Below, piece after piece: positions 41,287-48,996 of a stretch of DNA of 64,000 bases (within the stretch, counting starts at the first letter, position 1; each line of letters begins with the position of its first letter). The DNA lies in NCBI GenBank assembly GCA_043802745.1, contig JAZDKU010000015.1, forward strand, positions 1-64,000. The letters are read 5' to 3'. The notes beneath the pieces were generated by a model, which saw nothing but the letters and a program-made list of their open reading frames with translations, was not told the DNA's origin and ran no database searches. The translations under genes were made by a program, and so were the position numbers. Origin of the DNA: STD1-80 sp043802745 (GTDB lineage: Bacteria > Patescibacteriota > Minisyncoccia > Minisyncoccales > CG1-02-41-26).

Positions 41287-42936
41287 TTATTTTACTATTC
41301 CGCTATCGCCATCAACTGAATCGTCGTGGGGCAAGGAAGTATCTTCTGCTTCTGATCTTTCTGCTATAGCATTGCCAGCAAAACTATCTTCAGCTGTTAA
41401 CTGGGCTTCGCCAATTAGCAAAGCCACCGAGCCAACCTGTGAGCTATCGGGAACTAATTCGATTTGAAAAGCCAAAGTATAGGGAGAATCAAACCCTTGA
41501 AAAGCTCTTATGTCGCCTATTGACCAAACTACCTCTCGAGAAGCTGAGTCAAAAGTAAAAGAAGCTCCTTGTGGATTTGTTTGGCCGGTCAGCCTAACAT
41601 TAGCTGGCAAAACTGCTTTTACTTTTGCGTTAGTCAAACCATTCCAATAATTTTTAATTTGCCAGAAAACAGTGTAGTCCGTGCTTGTGCCAACTTGCGG
41701 AGGAATTGGCCCTTTGGCGGTAAAAGCATCGTCTTGATACATAACTTTTTGACTAAAGTCTATTTTGCCTTGCAGTTTTGTTTCAAAAGCTTTTTCCACT
41801 CCGCTTAAAGAAACAGTGTTTCTCAAAATAGGGCTTTCAACCCTTCGGCTAAAAGAAGTGTCTTTTGTTTTTACCCAAAACTCTACTTTGCCCTCCTCGC
41901 TAGCATCTAAAAATCTTAAGCTTTGCACATCTTGCCAATCAAAGATAATCGAGTTGTCTCCTTGGCCAATGCTTCCGTTTTCTGTTTTTAAGCTATTAAG
42001 ATCAAAAAAATCGCTGTTTAATTTTACTAAAAGAAATTTTTTCTCCAAAGCAGTTGCCCCAATATTTTTAAAATAAACTTCATAATGAAGCAAACTTCCA
42101 ACCCTCATAGATCCGGCTTGGGAGCCATTAACCATTTGAGATATGAAAACAGACGGCTCGGAAATTTCTATAGACCCTGTCACTTCTTTTAAGGCCATGA
42201 AGCCCTTGTCTTTTATAATGCCAATTTGGGCTTTAAAAATTTTTCGCTCGCCTTGCGTTCCGTTCAACAATCCTTGAATGTTAACCCTGCCACCATTAGC
42301 TTGCGTTAGGGTGGGCAAAGACCACTCGGCCACATCCATGCCTTTTGGCTTAGCACTTTGAAAGGTAAAGCCCGAAGGATAAAACATCTTTAGCCTTAAA
42401 TTTTCTAAAGGAAAGTTAATATTGGAAAAATAGTTAACTGTAAAACCCAAATCTCCCCCTTGCTCGGCCTTAACTGGCAAATCAAATTCTAAGGTTAAGG
42501 GCACAAAACTTATCTTAGTTGTTAGGTTGGTGTTTGACTCGTATCTTGATTTTAAATTTTTAGGGTTATAAAAAAGAGATGCTTTAGCCTGAAGTGTATC
42601 ATTTTCTTTGCCAATAACTATGGCTTTAAACACTGCTGTTCGCTCTTCTCCGGGATAAATATCTTCTAGTTTTTTAGTAATTCTTTGTTCAGTATCTTCA
42701 ATGGGGGAAGCATTGCCCGGATATTCAAAAATAAGCTCAGCTGACTCAAGCCTTACTTTGCCATTATTTTTAAATTTAACTGTGTAATCAATTTCATCGC
42801 CAGCTTGAACTTGTTCTGGACCCAAAATTTCAAGCTTTAAAGCTTCTTTGGAATAGATGTTTCCTCGCCAATACCAAAAAGCAATGGCTGCCAAAAAAGC
42901 CATGGCTAAAAGAAAAAAGGTTAAGAATTTCCTCAT
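41287..42936 (-). CDS. Membrane-anchored extracytoplasmic protein with beta-sandwich repeats, unknown
   Basis: The 549-residue protein has an N-terminal membrane helix (LTFFLLAMAFLAAIAFWYW) and an extracytoplasmic region of about 500 residues. It contains at least three repeats with a DUF11/CARDB-like pattern: VQAGDEIDYTVKFKNNGKVR (about 43-62), VGSLLHYEVYFKNIGATALE and TDYTVFWQIKNYWNGLTNAK, each followed by GDNSI/VVWSIG-like strands. The tail is acidic. It is probably a cell-surface structural protein, although it is embedded in a translation-gene operon. Confidence 0.75.
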   Translation of the reverse strand: MRKFLTFFLLAMAFLAAIAFWYWRGNIYSKEALKLEILGPEQVQAGDEIDYTVKFKNNGKVRLESAELIFEYPGNASPIEDTEQRITKKLEDIYPGEERTAVFKAIVIGKENDTLQAKASLFYNPKNLKSRYESNTNLTTKISFVPLTLEFDLPVKAEQGGDLGFTVNYFSNINFPLENLRLKMFYPSGFTFQSAKPKGMDVAEWSLPTLTQANGGRVNIQGLLNGTQGERKIFKAQIGIIKDKGFMALKEVTGSIEISEPSVFISQMVNGSQAGSMRVGSLLHYEVYFKNIGATALEKKFLLVKLNSDFFDLNSLKTENGSIGQGDNSIIFDWQDVQSLRFLDASEEGKVEFWVKTKDTSFSRRVESPILRNTVSLSGVEKAFETKLQGKIDFSQKVMYQDDAFTAKGPIPPQVGTSTDYTVFWQIKNYWNGLTNAKVKAVLPANVRLTGQTNPQGASFTFDSASREVVWSIGDIRAFQGFDSPYTLAFQIELVPDSSQVGSVALLIGEAQLTAEDSFAGNAIAERSEAEDTSLPHDDSVDGDSGIVK

Positions 42937-42965
42937 ATTTTATAAAAATTATTTATGCTTCTATA

Positions 42966-43688
42966 TTACCCTTTTTCCACTAAAAAATCAAAGTATGCAG
43001 TAAAAGCCTGGTTTAGATTTTGCAAATCTTTTTCCAAAATATTTAATCTCTCTACTTTCTCAATTGGCTCTTTGATAAAAAATCTTATAAGCTTCACCGC
43101 CCCCACTGTGATTTCCTGAGCAGGAAAATCACAGCACTTCCCGCATATCACTCCTCCGTGCTCTGGTGATAAAAAAAATATCTCTGGCAAAAGTTTTTTA
43201 GCGCAAACAGGGCAAGTGTAGAGCTCAGGAGAATAACCTAAAATCGCCAATAGGTTCCAGGCAAAGTGGTAATAAATAATTTTCAATTTACAATTTTCAA
43301 TTTTCAAACAATTTTCAATTTTTTGAAATACTCCAAACAGTAAATTCCAAACGTTTTCATCGCTTTGTTCTTTTATTGTCAAGCGACACATGATTTCAGA
43401 GATTTTAATTATCAAAGAAAGCGCTCCTGGATTTTTTCTTGTTTCTGAAAACTTGTCAGTTATAATGGCATCAGTTAGAGTTTTTTGTTTTTTGCCTTGG
43501 ATAAATTCGAGTTCAATAAAATAAAAAACATCAATGCCTGCTCTTAATTTTGATGTTATTTTACGAATTGCCCTACCAACCACTTCTATCTTGCCAAAGT
43601 CCTGTGTGTATAAAATAAAAATCTGGTCTGCCTCCCCAGAATCTCTTTTAGATAAAACAATTCCTTTTGTTCGATAATGCTGATGCAT
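42966..43688 (-). CDS. recO: DNA repair protein RecO
   Basis: The 240-residue protein has an N-terminal OB fold (YRTKGIVLSKRDSGEADQIF, about 5-24), a helical middle and a zinc site of CPVCAKKLLPE and GGVICGKCC (about 163-190). RecO works with RecR to load RecA at gaps. About residues 125-140 (KIENCLKIENCKLKII) come from a seven-base repeat. It is spaced one base from the upstream 139-residue gene. Confidence 0.9.
   Translation of the reverse strand: MHQHYRTKGIVLSKRDSGEADQIFILYTQDFGKIEVVGRAIRKITSKLRAGIDVFYFIELEFIQGKKQKTLTDAIITDKFSETRKNPGALSLIIKISEIMCRLTIKEQSDENVWNLLFGVFQKIENCLKIENCKLKIIYYHFAWNLLAILGYSPELYTCPVCAKKLLPEIFFLSPEHGGVICGKCCDFPAQEITVGAVKLIRFFIKEPIEKVERLNILEKDLQNLNQAFTAYFDFLVEKG
43279..43326. 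repeat. Seven-base tandem repeat inside recO (CAATTTT type)
   Basis: Five to six units of CAATTTT or its close variants occur with one short interruption. The sense strand reads KIENCLKIENCKLKII in RecO, with no stop. Confidence 0.85.
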
Positions 43689-43689
43689 A

Positions 43690-44097
43690 CTAAAGGCCTG
43701 TTTTCTTTTTTAAATAATTATATTTCTGCAGAGCGTCAAACTTTTCTTGCGAGGGCTTGTAGGCCTTGCCTTTTTGCTCTAAATCGCGCATTGTTTCTTG
43801 CAGAGCTTTTCTACTAACATACTCGCCAAATTTTTCTTTAGGAAAAAGACTCTCAGCCAAAGCTTTTCTTTTGGCTCGGCTTGAATAGCTACCTCGAATG
43901 CCCGCCTTCCAGCCAGTTTGAGGAATTCTATCTTTATCAAGAGTGATTTTTTTAACCAAATCATTCCGCTTAACAAAATCCCTTCTACCTGAAAAAAATA
44001 TTTTTTTATCAAGCTTTTTAAAACCAACCCTCTTGGGTCTTGCTTCCCCAGTTGAACTTAAACCAAAAAATTTAGGAATTCTATCTAATATAGACAT
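43690..44097 (-). CDS. Small basic protein between ileS and recO, unknown
   Basis: I do not recognise this protein. From ATG at 44097 (MSILDRIPKFFGLSS) it has 135 residues and overlaps the ileS stop by 13 bases; another start at 44109 is possible. It is rich in Lys and Arg (for example RPKRVGFKKLDKKIFFSGRR), without membrane helices, and predicted to be mainly helical in the C-terminal half. The high positive charge would suit nucleic-acid binding. Because it is tightly coupled between two housekeeping genes it is probably expressed. Confidence 0.6.
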   Translation of the reverse strand: MSILDRIPKFFGLSSTGEARPKRVGFKKLDKKIFFSGRRDFVKRNDLVKKITLDKDRIPQTGWKAGIRGSYSSRAKRKALAESLFPKEKFGEYVSRKALQETMRDLEQKGKAYKPSQEKFDALQKYNYLKKKTGL

Positions 44098-47030
44098 AGC
44101 GCTAACCAAATTACTTTCCCATCTATTTTAAATTCTGACTGGGCTAAGAATTCTCCTTCTTTATTTTTGTTTTCTTTTATTTCTTTTGAGCGAGTGGTTG
44201 ATAAAATTTCGGCTTTGTTTTTATCAAAAATTTTCTCTAAACTCTTTTCAGCAGAGTAACTAATAACAATATTTGTGTCGTTTGGCGTTAGCCCGGCTTG
44301 TTTGCGCAAGCTTTGGATATTTCTAATAATTTCCCGCACTGTGCCCTCTTCTTTTAACTCCTCGGTCATAGTAGTGTCCAGCTCAACCCCACCAGTAATA
44401 TCATCGCTAAACAAAACCTCTTTAACATTGACCTCATCTTTAATTAATTCCAAAAATTCTTTTTTCCCCTTTATTCCTAATTCATAATTCTTAATTCTTA
44501 ATTCTTTTAAGGCTTGTCTCACCCCAATACCAAGCTCGGCTCTTTTGGCCAAAACCAAAGAAACAACATCCCTAACCTCCTGCATATCTTTTTCTAATTT
44601 TTCATCAATAAGTTTCTTATCCACTTTAGGCCAATCGCACAGATGAACCGACCGAGGGCAGCCCTCGGGGTAGCACCCCGAGGGCTGCCCTCGGGACACT
44701 AACTGCTGATAAATATCTTCAGCTAAAAATGGCATAAAAGGAGTGGTAAGTTTGGCAATAGTTATTAAAACATCATAAAAAGTTTGCTCTGCTTCTTGAA
44801 ATCTTTTGCGCGATCTTCGCACATACCAAAGCGACAAATCATTAATCCAAAAATTTTCAATAGCCAACGTGGCTTTCATTACGTCAAATTTATCTAAGCT
44901 ATCTGTTGCCTCTTTTATTAAATTATTTAATTTTGAAATTATCCATCTATCTAAAACATTCTTGATTCTTGATTCTTGATTCTTGATTCTTGATTCTGAC
45001 GCGTATGTTAAAAAGAAGGTTACGCAATTTGTTAAAGTTAAGATTTTTCTTTCAGTTTCTTTGGCCACATTATAGCCAAACCTCATATTGTTGGCTGGAT
45101 TTTGTACCACATACATCCATCTCATCACGTCAGCTCCGATTTTTTCTACTGCCTCGTCAAACCAAATAGCATTGCCTTTTGACTTGTGCATTTCCTCGCC
45201 CTTTTCATCCACTACTGAAGCAAACCCTAATAAATTCTTAAACGGCATTTCATTTTCCAAAACTTGGCTCATCACCAACAAAACATAAAACCAATTTTTA
45301 AATTGACCGGGAAAACTCTCGCACACTAAATCAGCTGGGAACCATTTGTCCCACTCTCCTTTATTATTATGAAAATAGCCGGGAATGGTTGAAAATGGCA
45401 CAATACCCGCATCCAGCCATGGAGTACCAACATCTAAAATTCTTGGCACAACTTCACTGCACTTTGAGCATTTTATCTTTACTGAATCAATCCAAGGCCG
45501 ATGAAGTGAATTTCCCTCGAATTCTTTCCAACCCTCCACTGCCCTTTCTTTTAATTCTCCCATTGAGCCAATAACATCAAAATTTTTACACTTAGAGCAT
45601 TCATAAATCGGCAGGGCCAAACCCCAATATCTTTTTTTAGATATTAGCCAATCGCGCATATTCAGGAGCCAATCAAGCTCTCTTTCTAAGCAAAAACCAG
45701 GAACCCAGTTTATTTTTCTGGCAATAGTCATTAGTGGTGCTTTTAGATAATCCATAGCAATATACCACTCATCAACCAAGCGAAAAATTAACTCACTTTT
45801 ACATCTCCAGCAAGTTGGATACCTGTGTTTATAATCTTCTATTTTATAAACTAAGTTATTGGTTTTTAATCTTTCAAAAATAAGCTCACGAACAAACTCT
45901 TCGCCCACAAAATGCCCGGTTAAAGCATCAAAGCCTTCGGCGTATTTACTTTCATCGTTAGTTGGATTAACAACTGGCAAGCCTTGTTCTTTCCCTAAAG
46001 CAAAATCTTCCTGGCCACACCCTGGGGCAGAGTGCACAACTCCAGTGCCCTCTTCTTGCGTTACATCTTTCCATAAAATAACTTTGTGCTCATAACTTTT
46101 TAAAGCCTCCCTTACAGCGGGCAATTCATCAAAAAGCCCAGTATATCTCTTGCCTTCAAGCGCCCTACCTTCAAATACTTCCAAAATTTGACCATTTTCA
46201 ATTAAACTAGCTTTGTCTTTTAATAAGATATAAATTTCGCCAGTTTTTGGGTCAGCTACTTTAGCATAAATCAAATCCGGATGAACTGATAAAAAAACAT
46301 TGGCCACTAATGTCCATGGAGTGGTTGTCCAGGCTAAAAAATATGTTTCATTTTCGCCCATAACTGGCAGTTTAAAATAAATAGCCTTATGGGTTATTTC
46401 TTTATATTCCTCAGTTAAAATTTCGTGCTGGGAAATAGCAGTGCCACATCTCGGACACCAAGGCACCACATCATGGCCTTTGTATAAAAGCCCTTTTTCT
46501 TTACACCTCTTCAGGAAATGCCAAATAGCGTAATTATTTTCTGGGGACATTGTGTAATACGAATGGCTTTGCTCCATCCACTCGCCTTTTTCATCAAAAT
46601 CTGTTTGCCAGTTGCCCCAATCCCGCAACATGCCCAATCTTATGGACTGCTCGGTTTGGATTTTTGAATATTTATGCACCCGCTCCTTACATTTGTTGAC
46701 AAAATTAGCAATGCCGTATCTTTCAATGTCCTTTTTGTTGCGAAAGCCAAGTTCTTTTTCCACTTCTACTTCCACCCAAAGCCCTTGGCAATCAAAACCA
46801 TTTTGGAAGCGCTCGCTATAGCCTTGCATGGCCCTATACCGCTGAAATAAGTCTTTGTAAGTCCTGCCCCAAGCATGATGAACGCCCATGGGGTTATTAG
46901 CAGTTATCGGACCATCTAAAAAACTCCAAGGCTTTCCTTTTTTATTTTTCTCTTTCAGTTTTTCTAAAAGTTTTATATCCTCCCAAAACTTTAAAGTTTC
47001 CTTTTCTTTTTTTACAAAATCATTTTCCAT
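44085..47030 (-). CDS. ileS: Isoleucyl-tRNA synthetase with a non-canonical HIGH motif
   Basis: The 981-residue class I synthetase has a LDGPITANNPMGVHHAWGRT segment (about 38-57) where the HIGH motif reads HHAW, a large editing domain, zinc-type CRCKSELIF and CSKCKNFDV sites, and the KMSKS counterpart EEMHKSKGNAIWFD. This variant set belongs to a known IleRS subgroup. Three inserts are not family sequence: about 671-687 (SESRIKNQESRIKN-type), 779-794 (SRGQPSGCYPEGCPRS), and 841-853 (ELRIKNYELGIKG). They come from a five-unit seven-base repeat, a perfect palindrome and another seven-base repeat, respectively. Confidence 0.92.
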   Translation of the reverse strand: MENDFVKKEKETLKFWEDIKLLEKLKEKNKKGKPWSFLDGPITANNPMGVHHAWGRTYKDLFQRYRAMQGYSERFQNGFDCQGLWVEVEVEKELGFRNKKDIERYGIANFVNKCKERVHKYSKIQTEQSIRLGMLRDWGNWQTDFDEKGEWMEQSHSYYTMSPENNYAIWHFLKRCKEKGLLYKGHDVVPWCPRCGTAISQHEILTEEYKEITHKAIYFKLPVMGENETYFLAWTTTPWTLVANVFLSVHPDLIYAKVADPKTGEIYILLKDKASLIENGQILEVFEGRALEGKRYTGLFDELPAVREALKSYEHKVILWKDVTQEEGTGVVHSAPGCGQEDFALGKEQGLPVVNPTNDESKYAEGFDALTGHFVGEEFVRELIFERLKTNNLVYKIEDYKHRYPTCWRCKSELIFRLVDEWYIAMDYLKAPLMTIARKINWVPGFCLERELDWLLNMRDWLISKKRYWGLALPIYECSKCKNFDVIGSMGELKERAVEGWKEFEGNSLHRPWIDSVKIKCSKCSEVVPRILDVGTPWLDAGIVPFSTIPGYFHNNKGEWDKWFPADLVCESFPGQFKNWFYVLLVMSQVLENEMPFKNLLGFASVVDEKGEEMHKSKGNAIWFDEAVEKIGADVMRWMYVVQNPANNMRFGYNVAKETERKILTLTNCVTFFLTYASESRIKNQESRIKNVLDRWIISKLNNLIKEATDSLDKFDVMKATLAIENFWINDLSLWYVRRSRKRFQEAEQTFYDVLITIAKLTTPFMPFLAEDIYQQLVSRGQPSGCYPEGCPRSVHLCDWPKVDKKLIDEKLEKDMQEVRDVVSLVLAKRAELGIGVRQALKELRIKNYELGIKGKKEFLELIKDEVNVKEVLFSDDITGGVELDTTMTEELKEEGTVREIIRNIQSLRKQAGLTPNDTNIVISYSAEKSLEKIFDKNKAEILSTTRSKEIKENKNKEGEFLAQSEFKIDGKVIWLALCLY
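44471..44507. repeat. Seven-base tandem repeat inside ileS (AATTCTT type)
   Basis: Five units encode ELRIKNYELGIK. The unit that would give TAA in frame is AATTCAT instead, giving TAT. About 31 bases are identical to the tatD copy (30434-30466). Confidence 0.9.
44652..44694. repeat. Perfect GC-rich palindrome inside ileS
   Basis: CCGAGGGCAGCCCTCGGGG (44652-44670) is followed by TAGCA and then its exact complement (44676-44694). Each 19-base arm is itself nearly palindromic (CCGAGGG/CCCTCGG). It encodes SRGQPSGCYPEGCPRS in IleRS. Confidence 0.95.
44959..44998. repeat. Five-copy seven-base repeat inside ileS (TTGATTC)
   Basis: This is the cleanest example: five exact TTGATTC units in a row, encoding ESRIKNQESRIKN. 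On the sense strand the unit is GAATCAA, which has no stop in any of the three frames. Confidence 0.95.
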
Positions 47031-47043
47031 GAATTTTACTTTA

Positions 47044-47640
47044 TCACTTTACGAACGGATTTTCCATATCAAAAATAATAAGCGGAGTCTGGTTGTTAAT
47101 TTTTGCTTCATCAATGCCATATTCGCCATACTTTTTTGTATAAATCAGACTAACAGCGCAAAATAACGCTTGCGAATAGTCAAAGCCTAATTTTTCTGAA
47201 ACTTCTTTGGTTTCTTGTTCGCTTGGGCCTTCAACTTCCACAAACGGCTCTAAAAATGGCCATTCATCAATACAAATTTCAGTTTCAGCCATCTGCCAAA
47301 CTTCTCTTTTGCTTTCTTGACGAGCTTTTTCCTTGCAGCCCAATTCTTTTAAAAACTCAACTCCATTTTCAAGGCTATCAATTTTTAAACAAATTTCTTT
47401 TTGCTCATCTATTTTTATAGCTCCGCCCCGCCCAACAATTTTAAAACTCATGGTAATTTTATCGCCCTCATCTCTAACCCTAGCAAAAGCTCCTGGCCTA
47501 TCATATCCTTCGGGCAAATGAAAAACGCACCGCTTCATTACAACTTCTGGCTTAACCAAAACCGCCCCAACCTGTTTGAGTTTTTCTCTAACCTCATCCT
47601 TATTAATATTTACGAATGTCGCCTCATACTCCGTCTGCAT
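47044..47640 (-). CDS. CYTH-domain protein (adenylate cyclase IV/thiamine triphosphatase-like)
   Basis: The 198-residue protein has the CYTH layout: N-terminal EYEATFVNINKDEV, RPGAFARVRDEGD (about 49-61), ITMSFKIVGRG, a Lys/Glu pair in EICLKI, and WPFLEPFVEVEGPSE near the end. The opening ExExK motif is EYEAT, with the Lys replaced by Thr. Family enzymes act on triphosphates. Without that Lys, activity is uncertain. It lies 13 bases before ileS and after an unknown 252-residue gene. Confidence 0.8.
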   Translation of the reverse strand: MQTEYEATFVNINKDEVREKLKQVGAVLVKPEVVMKRCVFHLPEGYDRPGAFARVRDEGDKITMSFKIVGRGGAIKIDEQKEICLKIDSLENGVEFLKELGCKEKARQESKREVWQMAETEICIDEWPFLEPFVEVEGPSEQETKEVSEKLGFDYSQALFCAVSLIYTKKYGEYGIDEAKINNQTPLIIFDMENPFVK

Positions 47641-47644
47641 AAAT

Positions 47645-48403
47645 TTATTTTAATTTAAAAATAAAACCGTTACGACTCCAAAACCATAGGGGTGGGTGCA
47701 GATCGATAGGGGCAATGCCGCTACCAGCCAACAGCTCGCGCCATTTCTGGGAAATTTGGTCTTTAGAGAGTTTTTTCGCTTCATCTTCGGTTATAACCCC
47801 AAGTATAATTGAGCATTTCGTGATGTGGGTATCAGGGGCTATTTCGATAAACTCTTTATTTTTTAAATCAATTCCACCATAAGTGCTCATTACAAAACCC
47901 CAATAATTAAAAATTTTCGGACCAGACAAATATGGAAAATCTTTTTTAAATCTTCCTTGGATTATATTCTTAACTTCTGAAAAATCATTATTAGCCCCCT
48001 GAAAAAAATCTATAAACGATCCCCAGTTTTTAAAAATTGTTTGGCTAATTTTTTGCCAAATCTCTGGGTGCTTGTTAGGTTGTAAGGCTAATTTATGCTT
48101 TATCAAATTTTCTCGCAAATCCGCTTGACTCATTGCTGCAACTCTAGCCAAAGAAAAAACTTTTTTTGTTGCTTCATCATTATAAGTTATCAGGGCTGCC
48201 TGCCAAAGCTTATAACTATCTCTTTGATAATTCAGGGCCATTGGCAAAGTAAAGTATGCTAATTTTTCCTCTGTTTGATTTTTTGAAAAACCAGGATTTG
48301 TGTCTTCTGGCATTATTGTTTGCCCTAGCCTGCCATCTCTATACGCCTCCAACAAAATCCTGCAATTGCCCACAACTCTTTCTTTTTTAAAAACATTTCT
48401 CAT
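47645..48403 (-). CDS. Conserved hypothetical protein, possibly a HhH DNA-glycosylase-like fold
   Basis: The 252-residue protein is not clearly assigned. It is all-helical in prediction style with RWxxL-like and FPYLSGPKIFNYWGFVMSTY segments, then APDTHITKCSIILGVI and a C-terminal APIDLHPPLWFWSRNG. A DTH-x-x-K/R...LGV arrangement and a PLWxWSR end recall helix-hairpin-helix-GPD-type glycosylase relatives, but I cannot identify the catalytic Lys or Asp reliably. It lies seven bases after the phosphatase gene and five before the CYTH gene. Confidence 0.45.
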   Translation of the reverse strand: MRNVFKKERVVGNCRILLEAYRDGRLGQTIMPEDTNPGFSKNQTEEKLAYFTLPMALNYQRDSYKLWQAALITYNDEATKKVFSLARVAAMSQADLRENLIKHKLALQPNKHPEIWQKISQTIFKNWGSFIDFFQGANNDFSEVKNIIQGRFKKDFPYLSGPKIFNYWGFVMSTYGGIDLKNKEFIEIAPDTHITKCSIILGVITEDEAKKLSKDQISQKWRELLAGSGIAPIDLHPPLWFWSRNGFIFKLK

Positions 48404-48410
48404 TTAAAAA

Positions 48411-48992
48411 TTATTCTAAAGAAGCATTGGTTACGCTCACTAATTCAAATTTATCTCCTGTTTTCTCAATTTCAAATAAAGCGCAATCGCGTAGCTCTTT
48501 TATTTCTCCCCATTTAAAAAACTCTCTAAACAAGCACCTAATTGGCCCGCCATGGCTAACCACAGCAATAACATCATAATTTCGGTTGGCAAGCTCTAAA
48601 AAAGCATTTGTGATTCTTTCTGTGAAATGTTCGTAGGTTTCTGCCCCCTCGATAGTATTTTTATAGCTTTTTAACAGCTCCGCTTCTTGCGGATATTTTT
48701 CTCTTGCTTCGCTTTTTAACATGCCTGTCAAAATACCATAAGTGTTCCTTTCTCTTATATTATTTATAACCTCTATCTCGCAACTTAAAGAATTTGTTAG
48801 TATTTCAGAAGTTTCCTTGGCTCTATTCAAAGAGCTTGAAAAAATTATCTCTATACTTTTCCCCTCCAGTTTACTGGCTAAGGTTTTGGCTTGCTCTGCT
48901 CCCTTCTCTGTCAAACTATCATTATAATCACCCCCATATCTATCTTCAACGTCTCCAATTGTTTGGCCATGCCGGCATAAAAATATTCTCAT
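48411..48992 (-). CDS. Histidine phosphatase (phosphoglycerate-mutase-like)
   Basis: The 193-residue protein has the catalytic RHGQT near its start (FLCRHGQTIGDVEDRYGG), SSSLNRAKETSEIL (about 53-66) and the second catalytic His in AVVSHGGPIRCLF (about 143-155). It belongs to the cofactor-dependent mutase/phosphatase superfamily. Substrate and whether it is a mutase or a phosphatase are not clear; the short length favours a phosphatase. It follows argS closely. Confidence 0.87.
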   Translation of the reverse strand: MRIFLCRHGQTIGDVEDRYGGDYNDSLTEKGAEQAKTLASKLEGKSIEIIFSSSLNRAKETSEILTNSLSCEIEVINNIRERNTYGILTGMLKSEAREKYPQEAELLKSYKNTIEGAETYEHFTERITNAFLELANRNYDVIAVVSHGGPIRCLFREFFKWGEIKELRDCALFEIEKTGDKFELVSVTNASLE

Positions 48993-48996
48993 AAAT

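Noticed and set aside
44959..44998. CRISPR array
   Set aside because: Units are seven bases with no spacers, and no Cas genes are present. The same applies to the other tandem repeats.
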